Source of the DNA: JBBSMX01 sp038232935
Lineage (GTDB): Bacteria; Bacteroidota; Rhodothermia; Rhodothermales; JANQRZ01
NCBI GenBank assembly: GCA_038232935.1
Contig: JBBSMX010000113.1
Span: 1 to 13,607, forward strand
Direction: 5' to 3'
DNA length: 13,607 nucleotides
The translations under genes were made by a program, and so were the position numbers. Positions 7,156-13,607 of this stretch are shown piece after piece. The notes below the pieces were generated by a model. It worked only from the letters and a program-made list of their open reading frames with translations. It was not told the origin of the DNA and did not search any database. Numbering within the stretch: position 1 is the first letter of the stretch; each line of letters opens with the position of its first letter.

Positions 7156-8079
7156 ATGCCTGCGATCCACATCGATACCGACATCGGGGGCGACATCGAC
7201 GACCTATGCGCCCTCGCGATGGTCCTCAAGTGGCCCAGTGCCAACCTGCTCGCTGTCACGACCGTCTCGGACGACGCCGGGAAGCGGGCCGGGTACGCCC
7301 GCTACGTCCTCGACCTCGCCGGCCGGAGCGACATCCCCGTCGCCGCCGGGGCCGACATCGCGCTCGGACGCTACACGCCCATCCCTGGATTCCCGGACGA
7401 AGCCGCGTACTGGCCGGAGCCCGTACCTCCTTATCCGACACCGCTCGATGAGGCGCTCACGTTGCTCGAAGGGAGCATCGAGCAGGGGGCCGTCATCGCG
7501 GCCATCGGGCCGTACACGAACCTCGCGCTGCTCGAAGAGTGGTCGCCCGGCATCCTCCGCCGCGCGCGGCTCGTCCTCATGGGCGGGTACATTTTTCCTC
7601 CCCGAGCGGGGTATCCGCAGTGGGGAGCCGACGCCGACTGGAACGTGCAGGTCGATGCCGAGGCGGCGCACCGCGTCCTCCGGTGTTCGGATCCCGTGCT
7701 CGTCCCGCTGACGGTGACGGTCGAGACGGCGTTGAGGCGAGCCTATTTGCGCGAGCTTGAGCAGGCCGGATCGATCGGTGGCCTCATCGCGCGGCAGGCC
7801 GAGGTGTTCGCCCGTGACGAGGGGTACGAAGCGGCGCTCGGCCAGACCTGCGCGGCCCTTCCGGACGACACCATCAACTTCCAGCACGACGCGCTGACGT
7901 GCGCCGTCGCGCTGGGGTGGAGCGAGGGTGTCGAACTCAGCGAGGTGCCGCTGACGGCCGACCTCGACGACGGCTCGCTGCGTCTGCGCATCGACGAATC
8001 GGGCAGGCCCACGCGGGTCGTGACTCGTGTGGACGGCGGTGCCTTCAACGCGACGTGGCTGGAGATGGTGGTTCGGTAA
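7156..8079 (+). CDS. Nucleoside hydrolase family (IUNH-like) N-glycosidase
   Basis: 307 residues with no signal peptide, so cytoplasmic. The N-terminus DTDIGGDIDD (residues 7-16) is a variant of the calcium-binding DxDxxxDD motif of inosine-uridine nucleoside hydrolases. GPYTNLAL (118-125), the MGG loop (142-144), WNVQVDAEAAHRVL (162-175, matching the family's substrate-contacting N-x-x-x-D-x-E-A-A segment) and QHDALTCAVALG (243-254, the late Asp/His segment) follow in the expected order. Length is normal. Family knowledge: these enzymes split the N-ribosidic bond of nucleosides and need Ca2+. Start ATG 7156 fits the motif position and lies 8 bases after the third GH10 gene, so it is in the same operon. 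A purine or pyrimidine salvage role would be odd here. Action on some other furanoside, or feeding ribose to pentose metabolism, is speculation. Confidence 0.88.
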   Translation: MPAIHIDTDIGGDIDDLCALAMVLKWPSANLLAVTTVSDDAGKRAGYARYVLDLAGRSDIPVAAGADIALGRYTPIPGFPDEAAYWPEPVPPYPTPLDEALTLLEGSIEQGAVIAAIGPYTNLALLEEWSPGILRRARLVLMGGYIFPPRAGYPQWGADADWNVQVDAEAAHRVLRCSDPVLVPLTVTVETALRRAYLRELEQAGSIGGLIARQAEVFARDEGYEAALGQTCAALPDDTINFQHDALTCAVALGWSEGVELSEVPLTADLDDGSLRLRIDESGRPTRVVTRVDGGAFNATWLEMVVR

Positions 8080-8128
8080 CTGGCTCCGCGAGCACGTCCT
8101 CTCTACCTCATTTCTACTCTCTCATCTC

Positions 8129-9058
8129 ATGGAATACCGCACACTCGGCAACACCGGTCTCCGCGTCAGCTCACTCGGCTTCGGTGGGTCCGAACTGGGC
8201 TACGACAGCGTCCCACAGCCCGACGTGGACCGCCTCCTCGGCGCGGCGCTCGATGCCGGGCTCAACGTGCTCGACACGGCCGCGTGCTACTTCGACAGCG
8301 AGGAGAAGATCGGCCGTGCGCTCGAAGGTCGGCCACGCGATAGCTACCTCCTTTTCACCAAGTGCGGCCACGCCTCCGGCCTCGACCTGCCGGACTGGTC
8401 GCCCGAACTTGTCGAGGCCAGCCTGGAGCGGAGCCTCCGCCGGCTGAAGACGGACCACGTCGACCTCCTCCAACTCCACAGTTGTTCCGCCGCCGACCTC
8501 CGCCGGGGCGATCTCATCGAGGCGCTCGAACGTGCCCGCGACGCCGGCAAGACCCGGTTCATCGGCTACAGCGGCGACGGCGAGGACGCCCGCTACGCCG
8601 TCGAATGCGGCCGTTTCGACACGCTCCAGACCTCGATCAACCTCGCCGATCAAGAGTCCCTCGACCTCACGTTACCGATTGCACGCAAGCAGGGGATGGG
8701 TGTGATCGCGAAGCGCCCGCTCGCCAACGTGGCGTGGCGGATTGGGCAGCCGCCCGAGGAAGACCACGAGGACAGCGTGCTCGATAAGGACGGCTACGGC
8801 GACGAGTACGCCCGCCGCTTCGAAGCGCTGGACTACGCATTCCTCGGAGGCGCGCTGCAGGACGCCGTGGCGATGGCGTTGCGCTTCACGCTCAGCGTCC
8901 CCGGTGTGGATACCGCCATCGTCGGGACGACGAAGCCGGGGCGCTGGCAGCAGAACGCAGACCTGATGGTGGCCGGTCCGCTACCGGAGCGGGCGTACGA
9001 GTCCATCCGGCAGCGGTGGCGTGAGGTGGCCGGCAGAGACTGGGTCGGCCAGGGCTGA
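8129..9058 (+). CDS. Aldo/keto reductase (NAD(P)H-dependent sugar oxidoreductase candidate)
   Basis: 309 residues, cytoplasmic, starting MEYRTLGNTGLRVSSLGFGG, the usual first strand of the family. The catalytic tetrad is complete: D49 (NVLDTA), Y54, K78 (LFTKCG) and H117 (LLQLHS). GYSGDG and later the cofactor-binding SVPGVDTAIVGTTKPGRW segment follow. It lacks obvious domain fusions. Family knowledge: AKRs interconvert carbonyls and alcohols with NADPH or NADH, and members near sugar loci oxidise or reduce aldoses. It is last in the operon; the 49-base gap before it is pyrimidine-rich and shows no Shine-Dalgarno. A role on xylose, arabinose or galactose is an inference. I would not call it xylose reductase, because the sequence looks closer to the bacterial L-galactose/D-threo-aldose dehydrogenase-like group. 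Confidence 0.88.
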   Translation: MEYRTLGNTGLRVSSLGFGGSELGYDSVPQPDVDRLLGAALDAGLNVLDTAACYFDSEEKIGRALEGRPRDSYLLFTKCGHASGLDLPDWSPELVEASLERSLRRLKTDHVDLLQLHSCSAADLRRGDLIEALERARDAGKTRFIGYSGDGEDARYAVECGRFDTLQTSINLADQESLDLTLPIARKQGMGVIAKRPLANVAWRIGQPPEEDHEDSVLDKDGYGDEYARRFEALDYAFLGGALQDAVAMALRFTLSVPGVDTAIVGTTKPGRWQQNADLMVAGPLPERAYESIRQRWREVAGRDWVGQG

Positions 9059-9075
9059 ATGGTTCACGAACCGGG

Positions 9076-10569
9076 CTACTCGGCGAGCGCGGCGAACGTC
9101 GGTTGCAGCGCCGGGTAGAGCGCGCGGTAGGAGGCGTAGAGGGTTTCGTACCGAGCCACTGCCTCCGAGTTAGGACTCGTGTGGCCTGAGGCGTGCACCG
9201 TCGCGTCGCAGGCGGCATCCACGTTCGGCCACGCTCCCGCGCCGACGCCAGCCAGCAGCGCCGCGCCGTAGGCCGCGCCCTCGGTCGTGTTCACCGTCAC
9301 GAGTTCAGCGTTAAGCACGTCGGCGAGGATCTGACGCCAGAGCGGGCTCCGTGCGCCGCCGCCGGAAACGCGGACCTCGTTCGGCGCGGGGAGTCCGGCC
9401 TCCTGCATCAATCGGAACCCGTCACGCAGGCCGAACGCCACGCCTTCGAGCACGGCACGGGTGAGGTGCGGTCGGGTGTGCCGCACCGTGAGGCCGACGA
9501 ATGCGCCGCGCGCGAGTGGGTCCGGGTGCGGCGTCCGCTCACCGGTAAGGTAGGGGAGGAAGAGGAGGCCATCGCTACCGGGCGGGATGTCGACGGCGGG
9601 TGCGAGGAGATCGTCGAAGGAGACGTCGGGAGCCAGCGTGTCGCGGTACCAGCGGAGGCTGCCGGCGGCCGAGAGCATCACGCCCATGAGGTGCCAGCGG
9701 CCGGGTACGGCGTGGCAGAAAGCGTGCAGTCGCCCCTCCGGCTCCACGAACGGCTCGTTCGCCGTAGCGAAGACGACGCCGGAGGTGCCGAGAACGAGGC
9801 TCACCACGCCCTCGCGCACCGCGCCGACGCCGACGGCCCCCGCCGCCTGATCGCCGCCGCCGGCCACGACCGGCGTACCCACCGCGAGGCCTGTTGCTTC
9901 CGCGGCCTCGGCCGAGATGGTGCCGGTGAACTCCGGCCCTTCGTGCGTCGGCGGGAGCCACTCGGCCGGGACGTCGAGCGCGTCGAGGACGTGGGCAGAC
10001 CAGTCGCGGCGGCGGAGGTCGAGGAGGAGGGTGCCAGCGGCCCCGGCCTTGTCGGTGGCGAACGCGCCGGTGAGCCGGTAGCGGACGTAGTCTTTAGGGA
10101 GGAGGAGGTGCCTGATGCGGTCGTACACGTCAGGCTCGTGATTGCGGACCCACAGCAGTTTCGGTGCGGTGAAGCCGGTGAGCGCGTCGTTTCCCGTCTC
10201 CTCGATGAGCCGCTTGTGGCCGACGCGCTCGCGGATCTCCTCGCATTCGGCAGCGGTGCGTTGGTCGTTCCAGAGAATCGCCGGGCGGAGGACGCGGCCG
10301 TCCGCGTCGAGCAGGACGAGGCCGTGCATCTGACCCGTCAGCCCCATGGAGGCAACCTCGGATGGGGCGACGCCGCTCTGCTCCAACACGGCCCGGATGC
10401 TGCGCGCGGCGCCATCCCACCAGAGCGCCGGGTCCTGCTCGCTCCAGAGCGGCCGCGGCGTCTCGTAGTCGTACTCCGTCGCGGCGACGGCGACGGCGGC
10501 ACCGGCGGCGTCGATGAGGAGCGCTTTCGTGGCCGTCGTGGACACGTCGACGCCGAGGAAGTAGGGCAT
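9076..10569 (-). CDS. xylB: Xylulokinase
   Basis: 497 residues, the normal length for D-xylulokinase of the FGGY kinase family. It phosphorylates D-xylulose to D-xylulose 5-phosphate with ATP, feeding the pentose phosphate pathway in the cytoplasm. The N-terminal FLGVDVSTTATKALL (D8) is the first phosphate motif. GLTGQMHGLVLLD (M81, H82) and ILWNDQR (98-104) are specific to xylulokinases and match the substrate pocket of the E. coli enzyme. D240 in GGGDQAAGAVG is the catalytic base. The second-domain signature LEGVAFGLRDG and SGGGARSPLW are present. It runs opposite to the GH10 operon, converging with a 17-base gap, and its start lies 11 bases from the palindrome at 10581-10590. This is the clearest pathway marker in the window and supports pentose (xylan) utilisation. 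Xylose isomerase is not present here. Confidence 0.95.
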   Translation of the reverse strand: MPYFLGVDVSTTATKALLIDAAGAAVAVAATEYDYETPRPLWSEQDPALWWDGAARSIRAVLEQSGVAPSEVASMGLTGQMHGLVLLDADGRVLRPAILWNDQRTAAECEEIRERVGHKRLIEETGNDALTGFTAPKLLWVRNHEPDVYDRIRHLLLPKDYVRYRLTGAFATDKAGAAGTLLLDLRRRDWSAHVLDALDVPAEWLPPTHEGPEFTGTISAEAAEATGLAVGTPVVAGGGDQAAGAVGVGAVREGVVSLVLGTSGVVFATANEPFVEPEGRLHAFCHAVPGRWHLMGVMLSAAGSLRWYRDTLAPDVSFDDLLAPAVDIPPGSDGLLFLPYLTGERTPHPDPLARGAFVGLTVRHTRPHLTRAVLEGVAFGLRDGFRLMQEAGLPAPNEVRVSGGGARSPLWRQILADVLNAELVTVNTTEGAAYGAALLAGVGAGAWPNVDAACDATVHASGHTSPNSEAVARYETLYASYRALYPALQPTFAALAE

Positions 10570-10671
10570 ATGGCTTGGGACAAACGTTTGCGCTACCTTA
10601 CAAGATACGACCCGGACGACAACGAAGCGCGTGGAACGCCGCGCTTTGCCCTCAGACTCCAGACCCTCCCG
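10570..10671. promoter_or_regulatory. Divergent intergenic region between xylB and the GH13 gene
   Basis: These 102 bases are the longest non-coding stretch and must carry the promoters of both flanking genes. On the minus strand TATCTTG (within 10600-10607) resembles the TAnnTTTG element of Bacteroidota promoters, but I see no good TTTG partner about 19 bases upstream. No convincing plus-strand promoter is visible. Neither gene has a clear Shine-Dalgarno. The only strong element is the palindrome described separately. Confidence 0.5.
10581..10590. promoter_or_regulatory. Probable LacI-family operator (CAAACGTTTG)
   Basis: A perfect 10-base palindrome centred on CG lies 11 bases upstream of the xylB start and 81 bases upstream of the GH13 start. 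Family knowledge: LacI/GalR regulators of sugar genes bind CG-centred palindromes of this type (AAACGTTT cores). Here it lies between the two divergent genes and would overlap or follow the start of xylB transcription, so repression in the absence of sugar is the simplest reading. No regulator gene is in the window. Confidence 0.5.
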
Positions 10672-13029
10672 ATGATGACGCGTGCGATCCGCTGTCTCGC
10701 CCTCTCAACCCTCGTTCTCCTCGTGTCGAGCGCCGAGGCGCAGACGGTCGAGCTGACCCAGCGCGACGCGACCGTGTGGGGGCAGGAGCAGGTCGTGCGC
10801 GGCACGCTCGACGGGGCTGCCGCCGGGACGCTCTTCGTCAACGACGAGGAGATCCCCTTCGCGGCGACCGGCGGCACGTTCGCCGTGCCCGTCGTGCTCG
10901 GCGAGGGCACGAGCGAGATCGTGGCGTGCGTCGGCGCCGTGTGCTCGGACCCACTCTTCTTAACGCTCGGCTACGAGCTTCGACCCGAGCTCCACCTCGT
11001 CGCCACGGTCGCCGAGCGCGAGGTGAGCTTCGAGGGCCACGTCCTCGCCAACCCCGCCGGCGGCGCGCTGGCGTTCGAGTGGGAGGAGGACCCTGACAAC
11101 CCGCAGCCGCTCGGCCTCGCCGTGTTTTCCGACACGACCGCCGCCGCGAGCGTCTCCGGTGATGCCGCGCCCGGCGAGTACTACGTCAACCTCACCGCCA
11201 CCGACGCCGACGGCGGCGTCTTCCGAGCCCGCACCTTCGTCACCGTCACCGCCGACGAGGTCACGCCGTTCGACATCGAGGAGGACTACGCCGCCTGGAT
11301 CGATAGCGCCGTGATCTACGAGATCTCTCCGTTCTACTTCCAGCGCAGCGCCCCGAGCCGCTTCGTCGCCATCGAGGAGCGGCTGCCGGAGCTGGCCGAC
11401 CTGGGCGTCAACACGATCTGGCTCCAGCCGGTCTACCCCACCGCCAACGGCGGGCAGGCGTACGACGTGATCGACTACTTCGGCATCTGGAGCACGCTCG
11501 GGACCGAGGAGGAGCTCCGCTCGCTGATCGCGACGGCGCACGGGCTCGGGATGCGCGTCCTCTTCGACATCGTCCCGAACCACACCTCCATCGAGCACCC
11601 GTACGCCGAGGACGCCATCGCCCACGGCGAGGCCTCGCACTACTACGACTTCTACCAGCGCGCGTTCGACGGCGTCCCCTATTCGCAGCACTACAACCAG
11701 CGCGACGTGGGGGCGATGACGTTCGTCTACTACTTCTGGGAGGACCTCGTCAACCTCGACTACCACAACCCCGAGGTCCGGCGCCACCTGACCGAGGCGG
11801 GGCGCTACTGGGTCGAGGAGTTCGACATCGATGGCTACCGGATTGATGCCGTCTGGGGCGTCAACGCGCGGAACCCCGAGTTCATGCAGGAGTGGCGCCT
11901 GGCGCTGAAGCGGGTGAAGCCGGAGGTCCTCCTGCTCGGCGAGGACAAGGCCACCCGCCCCGAAGTCTTCGACCGGCGCTTCGACGTCGCCTACGACTGG
12001 TACCCCGAGGAGAGCTGGGTTTCGCACTGGACCTGGGAGGTCGATTACAGCGCGGTCACGAGCCGGACCATCTTCAACTACGCCTCCGAGGGCACGCGCT
12101 CGCAGCGGCTGCGGGCGTCGCTCACGAACCAGGGCAACGGCTGGGCCGAGGACGCGAAGGTGCTCCGCTTCATGGAGAACAACGACACGTTCCGTTTCAT
12201 CGACACGCACGACCTCGCGCGGACGAAGATGGCCGGCGCGCTGCTGTTCTCGCTCCCCGGCATCCCGCTTCTCTACAACGGGCAGGAGATCGGACGCCGC
12301 ACCCACCCGTACTCGACGTACACCATCTTCGGGCCCGGCTCCATCGCGTCGCAGGACAGCGAGGGGCTCTTTCCGTACTACCGCCATCTGCTCTGGCTCC
12401 GCGAGGCGTTCCCGGCCCTCACCAGCGACCACTTCGAGGAGGTTGCCGTCTCTCCGCTCCCGGTCGCGGCGCGCACGTTCGCATACCGGCGGTGGGCCGA
12501 GGAGGAGAACCTCTTCGCCGTGATCAACATGGCCGCGGAACCGGTGCAGGCCGAGCTCGCGCTGCCAGTCGGGGACCTCGGCGTCGAGCCGGGCGAGACG
12601 TACGTCCTCACGGACCTCTTCAGCGGCGAGCCGCGCGAGGTGGTGGGTGCTGAGCTGGAGGCGCTGAGCATTGAGGTTCCGGGATACACCACGCGTCTCT
12701 TCGTGCTGGCCGACTCCGTGGTGGTCGTGCCGACGCCCGCCGAGCCGGGCCCGGGAGCGGCATCGGAAACGTTCACGCTCGCGCAGAACTACCCGAACCC
12801 CTTCAGCGGCCGGACGACGATCGAGTACGCGGTGGCGCGTACCGGGCCGGTCGTGCTCACGGTGTACGACGTGCTCGGGCGTGAAGTAGCCACGCTGGTG
12901 GATGCGGTAGAGCCCGCCGGCTCCCACCGCGTCGCCTTCGACGCCCGTGCGCTGCCGAGCGGGATATACATGTACCGGTTCGAAGCGGACGGTGTAACGA
13001 TGGCGCGGCGGATGACGCTGGTCCGCTGA
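10672..13029 (+). CDS. Secreted multidomain GH13 alpha-amylase-like enzyme with T9SS sorting tail
   Basis: 785 residues. A Sec signal peptide (MMTRAIRCLALSTLVLLVSS, cleavage near AEA-Q, residue 23) comes first. An Ig-like region (about 24-100) resembles the glucodextranase B-type domain, and a PKD-like beta domain (about 105-200, ending RARTFVTVTADE) follows. The GH13 barrel starts near 206. Its four motifs are intact: DIVPNHT (299-305), GYRIDAVW with nucleophile D392, LLGEDKA with acid/base E424, and FIDTHDLA with D514. A C-terminal beta domain and short linker precede the sorting domain at 701-785 (FTLAQNYPNPF, YDVLGREVATLVD, LPSGIYMYRF). Family knowledge: T9SS cargo is moved across the outer membrane and released or anchored at the surface. 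Substrate is probably an alpha-glucan or related oligosaccharide, since GH13 is not a xylanase family. The start is at an ATG doublet (10672 or 10675); the frame extends far upstream, but antisense to xylB. Confidence 0.9.
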   Translation: MMTRAIRCLALSTLVLLVSSAEAQTVELTQRDATVWGQEQVVRGTLDGAAAGTLFVNDEEIPFAATGGTFAVPVVLGEGTSEIVACVGAVCSDPLFLTLGYELRPELHLVATVAEREVSFEGHVLANPAGGALAFEWEEDPDNPQPLGLAVFSDTTAAASVSGDAAPGEYYVNLTATDADGGVFRARTFVTVTADEVTPFDIEEDYAAWIDSAVIYEISPFYFQRSAPSRFVAIEERLPELADLGVNTIWLQPVYPTANGGQAYDVIDYFGIWSTLGTEEELRSLIATAHGLGMRVLFDIVPNHTSIEHPYAEDAIAHGEASHYYDFYQRAFDGVPYSQHYNQRDVGAMTFVYYFWEDLVNLDYHNPEVRRHLTEAGRYWVEEFDIDGYRIDAVWGVNARNPEFMQEWRLALKRVKPEVLLLGEDKATRPEVFDRRFDVAYDWYPEESWVSHWTWEVDYSAVTSRTIFNYASEGTRSQRLRASLTNQGNGWAEDAKVLRFMENNDTFRFIDTHDLARTKMAGALLFSLPGIPLLYNGQEIGRRTHPYSTYTIFGPGSIASQDSEGLFPYYRHLLWLREAFPALTSDHFEEVAVSPLPVAARTFAYRRWAEEENLFAVINMAAEPVQAELALPVGDLGVEPGETYVLTDLFSGEPREVVGAELEALSIEVPGYTTRLFVLADSVVVVPTPAEPGPGAASETFTLAQNYPNPFSGRTTIEYAVARTGPVVLTVYDVLGREVATLVDAVEPAGSHRVAFDARALPSGIYMYRFEADGVTMARRMTLVR
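12772..13026 (+). other. Type IX secretion system C-terminal sorting domain (within the GH13 protein)
   Basis: Residues 701-785 of the GH13 protein carry the classical type A tail: NYPNPF at the start, a strand with YDVLGREV in the middle, LPSGIYMYRF, and the basic end MARRMTLVR. It marks the protein as T9SS cargo and indicates that the organism encodes a gliding/T9SS apparatus elsewhere. Confidence 0.88.
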
Positions 13030-13069
13030 GCCGCTTCACACGACGGCTGACTATCCCCGCCTCCGGGCT

Positions 13070-13607
13070 ATGGCTCGCCTCCAGCCCAGAACGTCCGTAA
13101 AGTCTACCCGAACGGCTACGAGGCCGTCGAGGACGCCTCCTGCGCCGTCGAGGAAGGCGAGTTCGTCGTCTTCGTCGGCCCCTCCGGTTGCGGCAAATCC
13201 ACCCTCCTGCGCATTATCGCCGGCCTCGAGCCCCTCTCCGGGGGCCGCCTCATTATCGGGGACCGCCTCGTGGCCGAGCCCGGGAACGAGCTGCCCCCGA
13301 AGGACCGCGACGTGGCGATGGTCTTCCAGAACTACGCGCTCTACCCCCACATGAGCGTGGCCGAGAACATGGTCTTCGGCCTGAAGATCCGGAAGTTCCC
13401 CCGTCCCGAGATCGACGCCCGCGTGGCCGAGGCCGCCCGTATCCTCGGGCTCGAGCCCGTGCTCGCGCGGAAGCCGGGCCTGCTCTCGGGCGGGCAGCGC
13501 CAGCGCGTGGCCGTCGGCCGGGCCATCGTGCGGAAGCCGGCCGTGTTCCTCTTCGACGAGCCGCTCTCGAACCTCGACGCGAAGCTCCGCGTGCAGATGC
13601 GCACCGA
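13070..13607 (+). CDS. Sugar ABC transporter ATPase, MalK/UgpC type; frame break near start, 3' end outside window
   Basis: The body, read in the frame of 13090 onward, is a clear CUT1-type importer ATPase: NVRKVYPNGYEAVEDAS, Walker A GPSGCGKST (13177-13203), Q-loop MVFQNYALYPHMSV, signature LSGGQ (13483-13497), Walker B with FDEP and D-loop SNLD. It is cut by the window end in the segment after the D-loop. In that frame no ATG, GTG or TTG lies between the stop at 13048-13050 and Walker A. The natural start, ATG 13070 (MARLQ), is in a different frame. One extra base in 13085-13089, for example one more C in CCC 13085-13087, would give MARLQPQNVRKVY, the expected N-terminus. So this is either a real frameshift (pseudogene) or a base-calling error. 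Family knowledge: such ATPases energise uptake of malto-, xylo- or glycerophosphate-type solutes and can serve several importers. Confidence 0.85.

Noticed and set aside
9061..9072. Inverted repeat GGTTCACGAACC at the convergent gene ends, possible terminator
   Set aside because: The stem is only 4-5 pairs with a tiny loop and no T-run on either strand; too weak to call.
9193..10671. In-frame 5' extension of the GH13 gene for almost 500 codons
   Set aside because: It is antisense to xylulokinase, has no domain, and would bury the clear signal peptide at 10672.
12767..12776. Second possible operator-like site (GGAAACGTTC)
   Set aside because: It is an imperfect palindrome lying inside the coding region for the T9SS tail, so it is probably just codons.
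13029..13048. AGCCG...CGGCT hairpin just after the GH13 stop
   Set aside because: Five pairs, a ten-base loop and no T-tract; expected by chance at this GC content.
1..13607. tRNA or rRNA genes, CRISPR arrays, insertion sequences, phage attachment sites
   Set aside because: I saw no cloverleaf-like sequence, regularly spaced repeats, transposase motifs or terminal inverted repeats. Coding density leaves little room for them.

Overview
The window is a high-GC, gene-dense bacterial carbohydrate-utilisation locus with no intergenic gap longer than about 100 bases. The large secreted amylase-family protein ends in an 85-residue type IX secretion (T9SS) sorting domain (motif NYPNPF, ending in a short basic tail), which points to the Bacteroidota/Rhodothermota side of the tree. 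Such high GC together with weak or absent Shine-Dalgarno sequences suggests a Rhodothermia-like (Rhodothermales) bacterium. This placement is an inference from sequence features; no 16S or marker gene is present.

Layout. (1) Bases 1-9058, plus strand: a tightly packed probable operon. It starts with the C-terminal part of a GH42-type beta-galactosidase, overlapping an MFS transporter. Three tandem Tat-exported GH10 (endo-xylanase-like) paralogues follow, then a nucleoside hydrolase-family protein and an aldo/keto reductase. (2) Bases 9076-10569, minus strand: xylulokinase (xylB), converging on the operon. (3) A 102-base divergent regulatory region with a perfect CG-centred palindrome typical of LacI-family operators. 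(4) Bases 10672-13029, plus strand: a multidomain secreted GH13 alpha-amylase-like enzyme with a T9SS tail. (5) Base 13070 to the end: the 5' part of a MalK/UgpC-type sugar ABC transporter ATPase whose start codon is out of frame with its body.

Working model: the GH10 enzymes, exported folded by Tat, cut xylan or xylo-oligosaccharides in the periplasm or at the envelope. The GH42-type enzyme trims side sugars, and the MFS and/or ABC systems import products. Xylulokinase sends xylulose into the pentose phosphate pathway. A xylose isomerase is not in the window. There is no SusC/SusD pair, so this is not a classical Bacteroides polysaccharide utilisation locus.

The points most worth a second look are the non-canonical, triplicated GH10 family (altered beta-strand-3 motif, conserved adjacent cysteines, one histidine-to-tyrosine change), the nucleoside hydrolase and aldo/keto reductase built into a xylan operon, the LacI-type operator, and two apparent frame disruptions (GH10 no. 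2 C-terminus and the ABC ATPase N-terminus). Adding one C to a C-run would repair both.
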